Assembly (NCBI RefSeq): GCF_021412565.1
Contig: NZ_JAKCLJ010000003.1
Location: 248,001-312,000, forward strand
DNA: 64,000 bases
Direction of reading: 5' to 3'
From: Shewanella sp. AS1
Lineage (GTDB): Bacteria; Pseudomonadota; Gammaproteobacteria; Enterobacterales; Shewanellaceae
The translations under genes were made by a program, and so were the position numbers. Positions 1-8,086 of this stretch are shown piece after piece. The notes below the pieces were generated by a model, which worked only from the letters and a program-made list of their open reading frames with translations, was not told the origin of the DNA and did no database searches. Numbering within the stretch: the first letter of the stretch is position 1; each line of letters opens with the position of its first letter.

Positions 1-405
1 CTGTAGATCGTACATGCTGGAGATCATACCTAAGCCGGAGAGATCGATATCATCGATGATAAAGCCCACAGATGAGTTGGGTGCGCCTTGATACTCCTCC
101 TGCTCACCCACGCCGCGGATCTGGAAATATTTAGCCCTCGAACTACCACCAGACCAGTTAAAGTTGGCAATGGAGTTGAGCAGATCCTCAAAATGCCCGG
201 CGCCTTCATCCTGGATCTGCTGCTGATCGATAACGCTGATACTCGAGGGCATCTTATCGACTGCAGATTGACGAAAATCGGATGTCACCACCATGACTTC
301 CATTTTGTCATCAGTCACGGGGGTATCATCGGCATGTAAGCTGAGAGTGGGAAACGCGGCGCAGACGGCCAAAGCAATTGGAGATAGGGATAATGTTATT
401 TTCAT
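1..405 (-). CDS. TonB-dependent outer-membrane receptor, N-terminal part (probable thiamin or thiamin-precursor uptake)
   Basis: Only the first 135 codons are in the window; the gene continues past the left edge. The translation begins with a signal peptide (MKITLSLSPIALAVCAAFPT, cleaved near LHADD). A plug-domain pattern follows: a short TonB-box-like stretch (MEVMVVTSDF), then SSISVIDQQQIQDEGAG, FQIRGVG and VGFIIDDIDLSG, as in TonB-dependent receptors. Such proteins import scarce ligands across the outer membrane using TonB-ExbBD energy. The substrate is inferred from the TPP riboswitch directly upstream on the same strand (487-592). Riboswitch-controlled receptors of this kind have been predicted to carry thiamin or its precursors in Alteromonadales. 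The barrel domain cannot be inspected here. Confidence 0.85.
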   Translation of the reverse strand, partial: MKITLSLSPIALAVCAAFPTLSLHADDTPVTDDKMEVMVVTSDFRQSAVDKMPSSISVIDQQQIQDEGAGHFEDLLNSIANFNWSGGSSRAKYFQIRGVGEQEEYQGAPNSSVGFIIDDIDLSGLGMISSMYDLQ

Positions 406-486
406 AGGACCTCAAATTAATTTTTGAGATCCGGCACTTAAAAAGCGAGAACGACTGCACAGTCAAATAGTGATGTTCAATTTGTG

Positions 487-592
487 TGGCCCATTCCTAC
501 GCCGGTATTAGCCGGATCAGGTTCTAAGGGTTCGTCATATGACATCTCAGTGAGCTCGCTATTCATTAAATAAAACAACGGCTAACACCCCT
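487..592 (-). promoter_or_regulatory. TPP (THI-box) riboswitch
   Basis: Read on the minus strand, the segment holds the conserved THI elements in order: GGGGTG (586-591), CTGAGA (545-550), ACCCTTAGAACCTGATC (515-531), then TAATACCGGCGTAGGAA (494-510). These are the pyrimidine- and pyrophosphate-sensing helices of the TPP aptamer. It lies about 80 bases upstream of the TonB-dependent receptor start, so it most likely switches that receptor off when thiamin pyrophosphate is plentiful. No clear terminator is visible between aptamer and start codon, so control may act on translation. Confidence 0.93.
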
Positions 593-704
593 TGGCAAGG
601 GCGAGTATACACCAAACTCACAATTTGTTGACAACTTAAATATATTTTTTATGTAAGAGAATAAATAACCAGCAAAATAAACGGCTTAACATTGAATAGG
701 ATAT

Positions 705-735
705 AAAAAAACCCGACATCATTTTTAGATATCGG
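705..735 (-). terminator. Rho-independent terminator after ycfL-like gene
   Basis: On the minus strand CCGATATC pairs with GATGTCGG (one G-U pair) around a 7-base loop and is followed by a run of seven T. It lies about 57 bases past the stop of the lipoprotein gene ending at 792 and separates that operon from the riboswitch and receptor. Confidence 0.8.
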
Positions 736-791
736 ATTTATTATCAGTTGGTTATATAAGGTATCGAGTGAGAAAACAATTTTTCAGCAAA

Positions 792-1178
792 TTAATTGGA
801 GATCGCCTCTCGAATATAGAGCTCACAACGTACGGCAGTCCCTGTGGGTGAAACCGCACTCACCTGCTTTTGCTGCTTACCGTGTAGCTTCACGGGTTTC
901 CAGCTCATGCCATCATCCTCCAGGGTTAAGCCATTGATGTCATACCAGGTAAATTTGTACTGAATATGCACATCACTGCGCTTTTGATTGGCTAGGGTTC
1001 CCGCACAGATCAGATTCTCGGCCTCACCTTGAGTAAAGACACGCCCGACAGTCACATCACCATTAAATGCGCTGTTATCGATACGCCCTTCACCGGTTGA
1101 ACTTGCCATAACACCAGAGGTATTTTGCGCACATGCCGTTAATCCAAACAGGAACAGCAACACAGCTATTTTTCTCAT
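792..1178 (-). CDS. ycfL: YcfL-like (DUF1425) lipoprotein
   Basis: 128 residues. The ATG at 1176-1178 is preferred over an ATG 33 bases upstream because AGGAG sits just before it and it gives a clean lipoprotein signal (MRKIAVLLFLFGLTACAQ, lipobox LTAC, acylated Cys16). The mature part carries an all-beta DUF1425-like pattern (VGRVFTQGEAENLICAGTL, YKFTWYDINGLTLE). In Enterobacteria ycfL lies next to hinT and lpoB, a periplasmic envelope neighbourhood; here hinT is three genes upstream in the same direction, which supports the assignment. The biochemical role is unknown. It closes the operon before a terminator. Confidence 0.75.
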   Translation of the reverse strand: MRKIAVLLFLFGLTACAQNTSGVMASSTGEGRIDNSAFNGDVTVGRVFTQGEAENLICAGTLANQKRSDVHIQYKFTWYDINGLTLEDDGMSWKPVKLHGKQQKQVSAVSPTGTAVRCELYIREAISN

Positions 1179-1203
1179 ACAGGCACTCCTTTTACCATTA
1201 AAA

Positions 1204-1662
1204 TCACTCAATCAAAAAATGGGCTCTTGCAGTCGCGATCAAGGACTTACGATTCGTCTGCCAACAGTTAATGTTCACGTTCGCCACTCGGCGCCCCTGG
1301 CGGGTAATTTTGCACTCGGCGAAACTGTCTCTATGGTAACCCGCTCTGAGGTAATCAATCGAAAAGTCGACAATCTTGGGCACTTTAGTGGTTTGCATAA
1401 ATACCATTAATTGCACAATTGCCGACATCTCCATAAAACCTGCAATCACCCCCCCATGGATAGCTGGCAAGGTTGGATTACCGATATTTTCATCTTTGGC
1501 CGGTAACTGAAACACCAACTCATCACCAAAGCGAACAACTTGCATCCCTATAAACTTAGCATAAGGCACATGCTCTAACAGGTGACTGAAATCGTTTAAT
1601 TCTGTGGCTTTCTTCAGGATCTCTTTGACGTTCATCGCATTCGCTTGTTGTTCTTGACTCAT
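1204..1662 (-). CDS. PaaI-type hotdog thioesterase (first of two)
   Basis: 152 residues with a single hotdog fold, recognised by AIHGGVIAGFMEMSA (residues 68-82). The HGG motif plus an acidic residue a few positions later is the active-site signature of PaaI/YigI-like acyl-CoA thioesterases. These hydrolyse acyl-CoA thioesters; the chain-length preference cannot be read from sequence. The start codon overlaps the stop of the upstream paralogue by four bases (ATGA), so the two are probably translationally coupled and may act as a pair. The reading frame ends close to the ycfL start. Confidence 0.8.
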   Translation of the reverse strand: MSQEQQANAMNVKEILKKATELNDFSHLLEHVPYAKFIGMQVVRFGDELVFQLPAKDENIGNPTLPAIHGGVIAGFMEMSAIVQLMVFMQTTKVPKIVDFSIDYLRAGYHRDSFAECKITRQGRRVANVNINCWQTNRKSLIATARAHFLIE

Positions 1663-2156
1663 TCTGCCTCTCCCATCAATGCACGACGAAATGACTCACC
1701 TATCATCTCTGGGCTAATACGCATAAATGATCCCACCGCATGAGCGATAGGATCATCAATGGAGTCTTGGTAAGCAATGGCGCGGGTAAAGGCCACTGTC
1801 GATGACAAGCGATAGCACTCTGCAAAGCCGTACACACTCTTGTTCGGCTCGGCAGGCTTCATATAATCGACCCGCAGATCTAAGGTAGGCGAAAGCTCCA
1901 ATGACTTAAACTTATCAAAAATACTGCACACCACTGCACTTCCACAGGCGGTATCCATCAGAGTTGTTATCACGCCACCATGGATAACGCCAGTATCGGG
2001 ATAACCGATTAATTCGCTACTGTAGGGCAGTTCGATCAACACATGATGTTCGCTGGCTTCGAGAACAGATAACTTCAAGCGACGGCATTGGACAAGCTGG
2101 TTAACAAAGCGGGTCGCTAAATCTGTCAGCGGAAAAAATTCAGGGTTAATTTTCAT
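1659..2156 (-). CDS. PaaI-type hotdog thioesterase (second of two)
   Basis: 165 residues, a divergent paralogue of the downstream gene with the same hotdog signature (GVIHGGVITTLMDTACGSAV). It probably hydrolyses acyl-CoA thioesters in the cytoplasm. It lies 16 bases downstream of hinT and overlaps the next thioesterase by four bases, so hinT, both thioesterases and ycfL look like one transcript. Tandem hotdog genes may form heteromers; that is inference only. Confidence 0.82.
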   Translation of the reverse strand: MKINPEFFPLTDLATRFVNQLVQCRRLKLSVLEASEHHVLIELPYSSELIGYPDTGVIHGGVITTLMDTACGSAVVCSIFDKFKSLELSPTLDLRVDYMKPAEPNKSVYGFAECYRLSSTVAFTRAIAYQDSIDDPIAHAVGSFMRISPEMIGESFRRALMGEAE

Positions 2157-2172
2157 TGTGATAAAGACTCAT

Positions 2173-2526
2173 TTAGCGAGAAGCAACCAAGGGACCAATA
2201 TATTGACCGCCTAGCAGGTGCATATGAATATGGTAAACCTCCTGTCCACCATGCTTATTACAGTTGATCACTAGGCGGTAACCATCGTCGGCGATCCCCG
2301 CCTCGTCGGCCAATTTAGCCGCCACAGTGATCATACGCCCCAGTGCCTTTTCATCGGACGATTTCACATCATTCACAGTAGGGATAAGATGATTAGGGAC
2401 TATCAGAATATGGGTAGGCGCCTTAGGTGCTATATCACAAAATGCGGTAACCAAGTCATCCTGATACAAAATATCGGCTGGAATTTCACGTCTAATAATT
2501 TTACTGAAAATCGTCTCTTCTGCCAT
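2173..2526 (-). CDS. hinT: HIT-family purine nucleoside phosphoramidase HinT
   Basis: 117 residues, normal for HinT. The histidine triad appears as [11 protein letters not shown] near the C terminus, and the N terminus [19 protein letters not shown] is the usual HinT opening. The enzyme hydrolyses purine nucleoside 5'-phosphoramidates and aminoacyl-adenylates in the cytoplasm. The ATG at 2524-2526 has GAGAGG a few bases upstream. It heads the hinT-thioesterase-thioesterase-ycfL operon; hinT with ycfL is also seen in Enterobacteria. Confidence 0.93.
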   Translation of the reverse strand: MAEETIFSKIIRREIPADILYQDDLVTAFCDIAPKAPTHILIVPNHLIPTVNDVKSSDEKALGRMITVAAKLADEAGIADDGYRLVINCNKHGGQEVYHIHMHLLGGQYIGPLVASR

Positions 2527-2765
2527 CTTTCAATCCTCTCGGAATTATTGATGCAGACAGTATACTCATAAATTGACTGTTTGTGATCAGGACAATAATC
2601 CCCAGCCAAACAGAGACATGAAACTTGATTGGTTCAATATTGATATCGAATCGAAATGCGGCAGCACAATTTGCTGAATTATGACGAATAACGACCAGAA
2701 AACGATAAATCATGCTAAAAAACAAAACAAAATATCGCTCAATGCAGCACAGCACCCTTTTTAAC

Positions 2766-2801
2766 GAATTGATTGGCGAATTGACTGATGAATTGATTCA
2801 A
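2766..2801. repeat. Three 12-bp tandem repeats between csgG and hinT
   Basis: Units GAATTGATTGGC, GAATTGACTGAT and GAATTGATTCAA follow each other directly just past the csgG stop codon. The rest of the 281-base gap 2527-2807 shows no convincing gene. Confidence 0.7.
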
Positions 2802-2807
2802 GCCAGT

Positions 2808-3656
2808 CTAATCTTCTCTGATTTTTGCCAGTACCCTTGCCTCTGAATGGGCTTCGAGCCAATATTTTTGCAACACAGGATTGCGTAACCCAGTGCTTTT
2901 GTCGGCCAAGTTCCAGGCGCCTTTCCAGATCCCATCGGCAATCATATGAATGACCGCAGTCTCTATCGCCGAGGCAACACACAGACTCACTGGCTCATTT
3001 GAAGTATATCCAAGTTCAGACTCCAACAGCTCCTGGGCATCGATAAACTTGAACACACCCGCAGAAACTTCCATCGAAATGATTGACTTAGTTGTGGTCA
3101 CGCTGCTGAGCAGTCGTCCGGATCGAATATCGACCGCTCGTAAATTTACCGTCACTGAGTCCACCCTAAACTGAGTCGATGCTCCGATCCCTAAATAACG
3201 AGCCCCAGCGCCACCGGTACGAACATTGGTGTCATAGGCGACTATGCCCCCCTCCATTAAGATCTGCGCCGAGTTTAACTGAGGCAGTTTACTCGCGTCG
3301 CCATTTAACGCTGCACGAACAATCTTGCGTTCGGTCAACAGGTTTTGTAATCCCTCCCGTTCAACAGGGATAAACCAGCGAGAATCATTTAATGCCTGGG
3401 CAAGAAACGCTGTGCCACTTTGAGGTACGGCGGTGGAAAAGTTACTCGACGGCACAGGTTTATATTGGCCCGTTTGATCACGAAAATCATAAACTGCCGC
3501 GATAATTGCCCCTTGTGGGAGAGGAAGATTGATCAGGTCGTAGTAACTTTCTCCTTTGGGCATCAAACTTGACGAAGCATCTATGTCATCCAGTTCATTA
3601 TTTGCACTGCATGCGGTGAGGCAAAGCAAGATCACGCTTAATATGCATTTTTTCAT
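2808..3656 (-). CDS. csgG: Curli secretion channel lipoprotein CsgG
   Basis: 282 residues, close to E. coli CsgG. A lipoprotein signal (MKKCILSVILLCLTACSAN, Cys16) anchors it to the outer membrane. The CsgG core is seen as AAVYDFRDQTGQYKPVPSSN, then ALNDSRWFIPVEREGL, then LMEGGIVAYDTN and GGAGARYLGIGASTQFRVD, the last covering the transmembrane beta hairpins. CsgG forms a nonameric pore that exports curlin subunits to the cell surface. It starts two bases after the csgF stop and is the last gene of csgDEFG. Confidence 0.95.
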   Translation of the reverse strand: MKKCILSVILLCLTACSANNELDDIDASSSLMPKGESYYDLINLPLPQGAIIAAVYDFRDQTGQYKPVPSSNFSTAVPQSGTAFLAQALNDSRWFIPVEREGLQNLLTERKIVRAALNGDASKLPQLNSAQILMEGGIVAYDTNVRTGGAGARYLGIGASTQFRVDSVTVNLRAVDIRSGRLLSSVTTTKSIISMEVSAGVFKFIDAQELLESELGYTSNEPVSLCVASAIETAVIHMIADGIWKGAWNLADKSTGLRNPVLQKYWLEAHSEARVLAKIRED

Positions 3657-3658
3657 GA

Positions 3659-4084
3659 TCAGCCACCCACTGAAGTCCCGTTACCAAGCCCACCCACTTC
3701 TATGACAGTGGTCTCGCCCGTGAGTAAATCGGTGATATGTACCAGTAAGGTTCCGTCTTCATTGACCACTTGGATCTCGTAATCTGTGGTCTTAAGGTAA
3801 CCTTCACCGCCATTGGCTGCATCATTAAAAAGTTGACTCATCAGGCGCGACTCTAACGAATTAGCCAGGCGATCGAGTGCCGAGGGAGGGGTATAACTGG
3901 AACCAGAACCACCAGAATACTTATTCTGGGCCGAGGCGTTGGCCAATAAATAGCTGCCGTTAAGGTAACTTCCACCGAAATTTGGGTTTACTGGTGTATA
4001 AACCAGTTGAGTGGCAAGGCCATTAGAACTCCATAACATCAGACTGAGTATGCCTAACGAAAGGTATGTTGATCGCTTGTTCAT
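3659..4084 (-). CDS. csgF: Curli assembly protein CsgF
   Basis: About 141 residues. The ATG at 4082-4084 is chosen because it gives a clean signal peptide (MNKRSTYLSLGILSLMLWSS) and avoids overlap with csgE; an ATG at 4108 is possible but has no good ribosome site. The mature N terminus TQLVYTPVNPNFGGSYLNGS matches the CsgF pattern (FxNPNFGG) that inserts into the CsgG pore. CsgF sits at the CsgG exit and helps hand subunits to the nucleator. It lies between csgE and csgG with only 2 bases to csgG. Confidence 0.92.
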   Translation of the reverse strand: MNKRSTYLSLGILSLMLWSSNGLATQLVYTPVNPNFGGSYLNGSYLLANASAQNKYSGGSGSSYTPPSALDRLANSLESRLMSQLFNDAANGGEGYLKTTDYEIQVVNEDGTLLVHITDLLTGETTVIEVGGLGNGTSVGG

Positions 4085-4097
4085 ATTAATATCCCTA

Positions 4098-4562
4098 TTA
4101 AAACTCATCTTCTGCGAGATCGGGATCTAACCACTGAACCAACCCCGCCTGCTGCTGTGCCTGGATAAGTAATTGATTTACTCTTGCAGCTGCAAGCTCT
4201 GCCTGTTTGTCCAGGTGACGACTCGCCGGTGACACTATAGTGACAAATATTGGCCGCCGATTATGCAATATACTGATTTTGCTTCCACTTCTGGCCGTTG
4301 CCCTTTCCACAACGCTCAGGCCTGAGTGTGTGGTTATCCCGCCAATGTCACGATACGCCGCGACAAACTGACGATAAAATCTATGCCCAAATCGAGTCAT
4401 TGCACGATTCAAAATTAGGCCATCAATTAAATCTGACTCTTGTTTAGGGGCATGATCACTCACATTTTGTGACGCAAATGGCGCCGACTTTTCTCCCTCT
4501 GCCGCCACTAAGCTGGGCAAAGCAAAAAGCGTAAGCAGAAAAAACCACCCAATAAATTTCAC
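4098..4562 (-). CDS. csgE: Curli periplasmic chaperone/gatekeeper CsgE
   Basis: 154 residues with a signal peptide (cleavage near LVAAEG). The CsgE core appears as DGLILNRAMTRFGHRFYRQF followed by VVERATARSGSKISIL and LAAARVNQLLIQAQQ. CsgE caps the periplasmic side of the CsgG channel and delivers curlin subunits to it. Its start overlaps the csgD stop by four bases, so the pair is probably translationally coupled. Confidence 0.93.
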   Translation of the reverse strand: MKFIGWFFLLTLFALPSLVAAEGEKSAPFASQNVSDHAPKQESDLIDGLILNRAMTRFGHRFYRQFVAAYRDIGGITTHSGLSVVERATARSGSKISILHNRRPIFVTIVSPASRHLDKQAELAAARVNQLLIQAQQQAGLVQWLDPDLAEDEF

Positions 4563-5182
4563 TGCTGGATCTCATGCAGATGGGTCTGAGCCCAAGCAAT
4601 CGCCTGACCGCGACTGGATACACCTATTTTACGAAACACACGATACAGATGGGTTTTGATTGTGCTTTCACTGACAAACAATCGGTTAGCTATATCGATA
4701 TTGGTACTGCCAGATAACAATGCTTGCAGCACTTCGCGCTCGCGTATGGTGAGGTTATCTGCACTATCTAACTGTTCATGCTCAAACTCAGCCAAAAGCT
4801 CGGCTGGAATACTCTTTTGGCCGCGCAGGATACAGCTAAGATCCCTGCCTATCTGCTCAAGCGTTACATGGCGATAAAAAATGCCAGCGGTAATTGGCGA
4901 AATTAGGAAACGGGCATCTATCTGTTCTGGATAATGGATAAAGACAACCCTCGCCGAATGGCTCTTCTCTATCTGCCGCTGTAATTGATAGGCTCGCTGA
5001 ACATCTATGGTCGATAGATCGATCACAACCAAGGCGAATTCTGCACCGTTCATGACTATCTCTAAACGCTCTGGCAGTACCTTGATTAACTTGACCAAAA
5101 ATTCTTGTGGCCATCGGGTTTCCAGTAGATCTGTCATTAATTGCGAGCGAGAAACAACAATCCAATTTGTTACTTTGAACAT
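4559..5182 (-). CDS. csgD: CsgD-like LuxR-family regulator of the curli operon
   Basis: 207 residues: an N-terminal receiver-like domain without an obvious phosphoacceptor (FALVVIDLSTIDVQ) and a C-terminal LuxR helix-turn-helix (LTIREREVLQALLSG, VSESTIKTHLYRVFRKIG, residues about 144-195). This is the layout of CsgD, which activates curlin genes. Unlike in E. coli, where csgBAC is divergent from csgDEFG, the curlin gene here is upstream on the same strand. AAGGATG places the ribosome site at the ATG at 5180-5182. Confidence 0.88.
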   Translation of the reverse strand: MFKVTNWIVVSRSQLMTDLLETRWPQEFLVKLIKVLPERLEIVMNGAEFALVVIDLSTIDVQRAYQLQRQIEKSHSARVVFIHYPEQIDARFLISPITAGIFYRHVTLEQIGRDLSCILRGQKSIPAELLAEFEHEQLDSADNLTIREREVLQALLSGSTNIDIANRLFVSESTIKTHLYRVFRKIGVSSRGQAIAWAQTHLHEIQQ

Positions 5183-5359
5183 CCTTCGTACTCCATCTTG
5201 CTATTCATTAGCTAAGGTCCATTTGGTTAGGCTTATATTACCAATTCATAAAATAAATATTAACCAGAAAACCGCCCGTTTCCCTACATATATTGATATA
5301 AATAGTATGTATGACTAAGTTTTACACACTAAAGATCATATATGACTAGCACAATCCCC

Positions 5360-5929
5360 TTATCTACTTGTATAGCTTTGAGTAACATGCGTATTTTGCG
5401 AGCTCCCCCACTGAGAGACGATAACCCCATGCCCCGAGCCATACTGCAAAATATTCACATCATTGCTATACCCACTCTGCAAGATAAAAGCTTGATTATC
5501 ATTGCCTATTTGCTCGACATTCAGCTCCAATTCACTACCGTATTGACTCGACACCGTCAGGTTGTTCATCCCCGCCTGCAGTAAATTCACTTCAATTGCG
5601 CTGCCGCTTTGCAACAAATAAGCCTGATTACTTTCACCCGCCTGGGTTAACACAAGTCGATTATCAGCACCAAGCTGAGACACCTGAGCAAGGTTATCTA
5701 CCCCTTGCTGATAAAGCTTAACCTCAAGCTGTTCGCCACTCTGACTGACTAGGGCGCTCTGATTAAATTGAGCAAGTTCATCAAACTGACTGAGATCCTG
5801 GGCAAATACCAAGGAATGCCCAGCTAACGACACACAAACGCTGATAAATAAACTAAAAAGCAGTTTCCAAAACCAACTTAAGAGTCGAGTACCCGCCTTC
5901 GGGAATAACCCTTGATCATTGAGTTGCAT
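5360..5929 (-). CDS. csgB: CsgB-like curlin repeat protein
   Basis: 189 residues from the ATG at 5927-5929, preferred over an upstream TTG because AAGGAA lies seven bases before it. A long signal peptide ends near LVFAQD. The mature part holds about five and a half 22-residue curlin repeats with the LxQxGxxN periodicity (for example VKLYQQGVDNLAQVSQLGAD and LNVEQIGNDNQAFILQSGYS), giving the stacked beta strands of curli amyloid. The irregular last repeat (HVTQSYTSR) resembles the CsgB anchor end more than CsgA. No csgA or csgC is next to it, so this protein may be the main fibre subunit or may work with a csgA elsewhere. Confidence 0.85.
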   Translation of the reverse strand: MQLNDQGLFPKAGTRLLSWFWKLLFSLFISVCVSLAGHSLVFAQDLSQFDELAQFNQSALVSQSGEQLEVKLYQQGVDNLAQVSQLGADNRLVLTQAGESNQAYLLQSGSAIEVNLLQAGMNNLTVSSQYGSELELNVEQIGNDNQAFILQSGYSNDVNILQYGSGHGVIVSQWGSSQNTHVTQSYTSR

Positions 5930-6201
5930 TATTGACTTCCTTGCAGACAATTTCTGCCATTGACTAGTGGGTTAAAGTATTGTCGTAAGTTGGTTATGCT
6001 TCATCCGAAAAGAGTATGAAGTCACAATAGACAAAGTATCTAATCGTCAGACAGGACTAATACTTTCCTACTAGACCCCGACAACCTTTACTACCCGATT
6101 TATTCCTCAATCACAGGTGTTTGATTTTTTTATCCTTTAAAAACAGAAAATTAATCAGAACTCAATAAAGCAGACCACTTGCTGTCGCGTCAGACAGGCA
6201 T
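5930..6201. other. Upstream region of csgB, no gene seen
   Basis: This AT-rich 270-base stretch should carry the csgB promoter. No operator could be assigned with confidence, and no coding region or strong repeat is visible apart from the cctA terminator at its right edge. Confidence 0.5.
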
Positions 6202-6232
6202 AAAAAAACACCAGTCAGAGACTGGTGTTTTT
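6202..6232 (-). terminator. Terminator of the tetraheme cytochrome gene
   Basis: Perfect 10-bp stem AACACCAGTC/GACTGGTGTT with a 3-base loop and flanking A and T runs, so it could work in both directions. It lies about 20 bases past the cytochrome stop codon. Confidence 0.92.
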
Positions 6233-6250
6233 ACGAGTAAAATCGGTAGG

Positions 6251-6604
6251 TTATTTTTTCAGGATAGAATCCGCTGTACGGCCATCATCATGGCAACTGT
6301 CACAGGTTGGCTTGTCACCAACATTCATATCATGGGGCGCATGGCAATCGGCACACATCAAGTTACCTTCGTGTGGCTGATGCACCTCATCCATATCGGC
6401 CAAGCCACCATGACAACTTTGGCACTGCTCAAACTCATGGACACCATCTTCTGAAGGCTCACCATTAGCGTGACAAGTTTCACAACCATCACCCATTTCA
6501 GCATGCATTTCCGCCAACTCTTGTGGATCTGCAATAGCCACTGGAGAGAGCGCTAATGCAGTCAATCCAGCACCAAATAATGCACTTAATAATCTTTTGC
6601 TCAC
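6251..6604 (-). CDS. cctA: Small tetraheme cytochrome c (STC/CctA)
   Basis: 117 residues from a GTG at 6602-6604. This start is chosen over upstream ATG codons because GAGGA lies at the right distance and the protein then begins [13 protein letters not shown], as in Shewanella CctA. The signal peptide ends at AIA (residue 25). Four CxxCH haem sites lie at residues 41, 61, 84 and 101 (CETCH, CQSCH, CADCH, CDSCH), with additional His for bis-His ligation. STC is an abundant periplasmic electron shuttle between the inner-membrane quinol oxidase CymA and terminal reductases or outer-membrane conduits. It appears to be monocistronic. Confidence 0.95.
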   Translation of the reverse strand: MSKRLLSALFGAGLTALALSPVAIADPQELAEMHAEMGDGCETCHANGEPSEDGVHEFEQCQSCHGGLADMDEVHQPHEGNLMCADCHAPHDMNVGDKPTCDSCHDDGRTADSILKK

Positions 6605-6965
6605 AATCATATCCTCTTTATATTTGGGCATAGTGAGGGTTTATTATTACCACCCATCTTGCCAGCATCTATTTGCACTGCTTCGGATAAAATAGCTAAG
6701 CTTGTTCAATAAAGCAAATTTTCAATTTTTAACAGTAGCTTCTGATTTTTAAAACAAATATAACCACCCCATTGCCCGGCAGAGCTCCAAAAACGACTAC
6801 CCCCCCTTTAAAGCACCTCGCCAGAACACGTTGCCAAAGTGATGCCCACATATTCAACTTGCCATCGAAAAGCCCAGCGGCTCAACCCACACCGCTCACG
6901 TCACCCTATAGTGACTTAACTCGTATTAAGTATAGCCATAGGAAAGCAAATCGATCCCGAGGCAA
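6605..6965. other. Intergenic region upstream of cctA, no gene seen
   Basis: About 360 AT-rich bases separate htpX and cctA. An open frame on the plus strand at 6772-6999 has no family resemblance, is rich in Pro/Thr/Ser and runs into the htpX terminator, so it is not called. The region should hold the cctA promoter. Confidence 0.5.
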
Positions 6966-6990
6966 TAAAAAAGGGAGCCTAAGCTCCCTT
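6966..6990 (-). terminator. Terminator of htpX
   Basis: Stem AAGGGAGC/GCTCCCTT with loop CTAA (6971-6990), followed on the minus strand by a T run. It lies 17 bases past the htpX stop. Confidence 0.9.
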
Positions 6991-7007
6991 CAATATTAAG
7001 TCAGATA

Positions 7008-7871
7008 TTATTGCGCTTTTAGTGCAGCAATACGTTTTTCAAGTGGTGGATGACTCATCATCAATTCAGCCATCGACTTCTTACCGTTAATACCAAATGC
7101 CGCCATCTGTGCTGGCATAGCACCGGTTTCAGGGCCTTGACGCAATCTGTCCAGCGCGGCGATCATCTTATGTTTACCCGCCAGCTTAGCACCGCCAGCA
7201 TCGGCTTTGAACTCACGAATACGCGAGAAGTAAGCCACAATCATAGAGGCCAGAATACCTAACAACATATCGAGGACAAAAACGACGGCCATGTAGGCAA
7301 ACATCCCCATGCCTTCACCCTCTTCATCGTTACTTGCAACAAAGTTATTGATGATGCCAGCAACGACACGAGCTGCGAAGATAACAAAGGTGTTCACTAC
7401 CCCCTGGATCAGGGTCAGGGTCACCATATCACCATTGGCAACGTGGCTGACTTCATGAGCAAGCACACCTTCAATCTCATCCTGCGTCATGCCATAAAGC
7501 AAACCGCTACTCACAGCCACCAGAGAGTTATCTTTACTCGGGCCAGTGGCAAAGGCATTGAGTTCAGGCGATTGGTAGATAGCCACCTCTGGCATCTTGA
7601 TGCCTGCCTGCTCGGCCTGACGGGCGACTGTCTCAACCAACCAGCGCTCCATATTGTCACGAGGCGTGGTGATCACTTCACAACCCATGGTTTTCTTTGC
7701 CATCCACTTGGAGATAGCCAAACTAATGAAGGCGCCGCCAAAACCAAAGATAGCCGCAAAAACCAACAGACCTCCCATGGTAGAGGTGTTCACGCCCAGA
7801 ATTGACATCACAATTGAAGCAACCAGCAAGATTGCCATGTTCGTTGCGATCAATAAAAAAATACGCTTCAT
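7008..7871 (-). CDS. htpX: Membrane zinc metalloprotease HtpX
   Basis: 287 residues, typical of HtpX (M48B). Two N-terminal membrane spans (about residues 4-25 and 33-55), the zinc motif HEVSH at 139-143, a third zinc ligand Glu220 in SRIREFKAD, and two further spans (about 155-175 and 190-215) are all present. HtpX degrades misfolded inner-membrane proteins alongside FtsH. It is a single-gene unit with its own terminator. A possible heat-shock promoter lies upstream. Confidence 0.95.
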   Translation of the reverse strand: MKRIFLLIATNMAILLVASIVMSILGVNTSTMGGLLVFAAIFGFGGAFISLAISKWMAKKTMGCEVITTPRDNMERWLVETVARQAEQAGIKMPEVAIYQSPELNAFATGPSKDNSLVAVSSGLLYGMTQDEIEGVLAHEVSHVANGDMVTLTLIQGVVNTFVIFAARVVAGIINNFVASNDEEGEGMGMFAYMAVVFVLDMLLGILASMIVAYFSRIREFKADAGGAKLAGKHKMIAALDRLRQGPETGAMPAQMAAFGINGKKSMAELMMSHPPLEKRIAALKAQ

Positions 7872-7919
7872 TTTAGCTCCTGTAAGACACCCTTGGTGTC
7901 ACCTTGTCTAGATAACGAC

Positions 7920-7948
7920 ATAATATGTCCTAAATGACAGAGATCAAG
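7920..7948 (-). promoter_or_regulatory. Possible sigma-32-like promoter of htpX
   Basis: On the minus strand CTTGATC (7942-7948) and CATATTAT (7920-7927) are 14 bases apart. This resembles the heat-shock pattern CTTGAAA...CCCCATNT only in part. htpX is a stress gene, which makes the idea plausible but not proven. Confidence 0.3.
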
Positions 7949-8086
7949 GGGGATAACGTAAAAAAGTGTATAGCTATGCTTTGGTAATAGCGCTTTGCTA
8001 ATACATTCAATGATAATAGAAGCGCAGTCTAGGAGTGCTTTATTAATCCAAGATTAAATTTGATTTCAGTCCGTTGAATTTTTAAG

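Noticed and set aside
2501..2755. Minus-strand open frame overlapping the hinT start
   Set aside because: It overlaps a certain gene, has no family resemblance and has no good ribosome site; composition looks like non-coding AT-rich DNA.
6772..6999. Plus-strand open frame between cctA and htpX
   Set aside because: Pro/Thr/Ser-rich with no recognisable motif; it runs through the htpX terminator hairpin.
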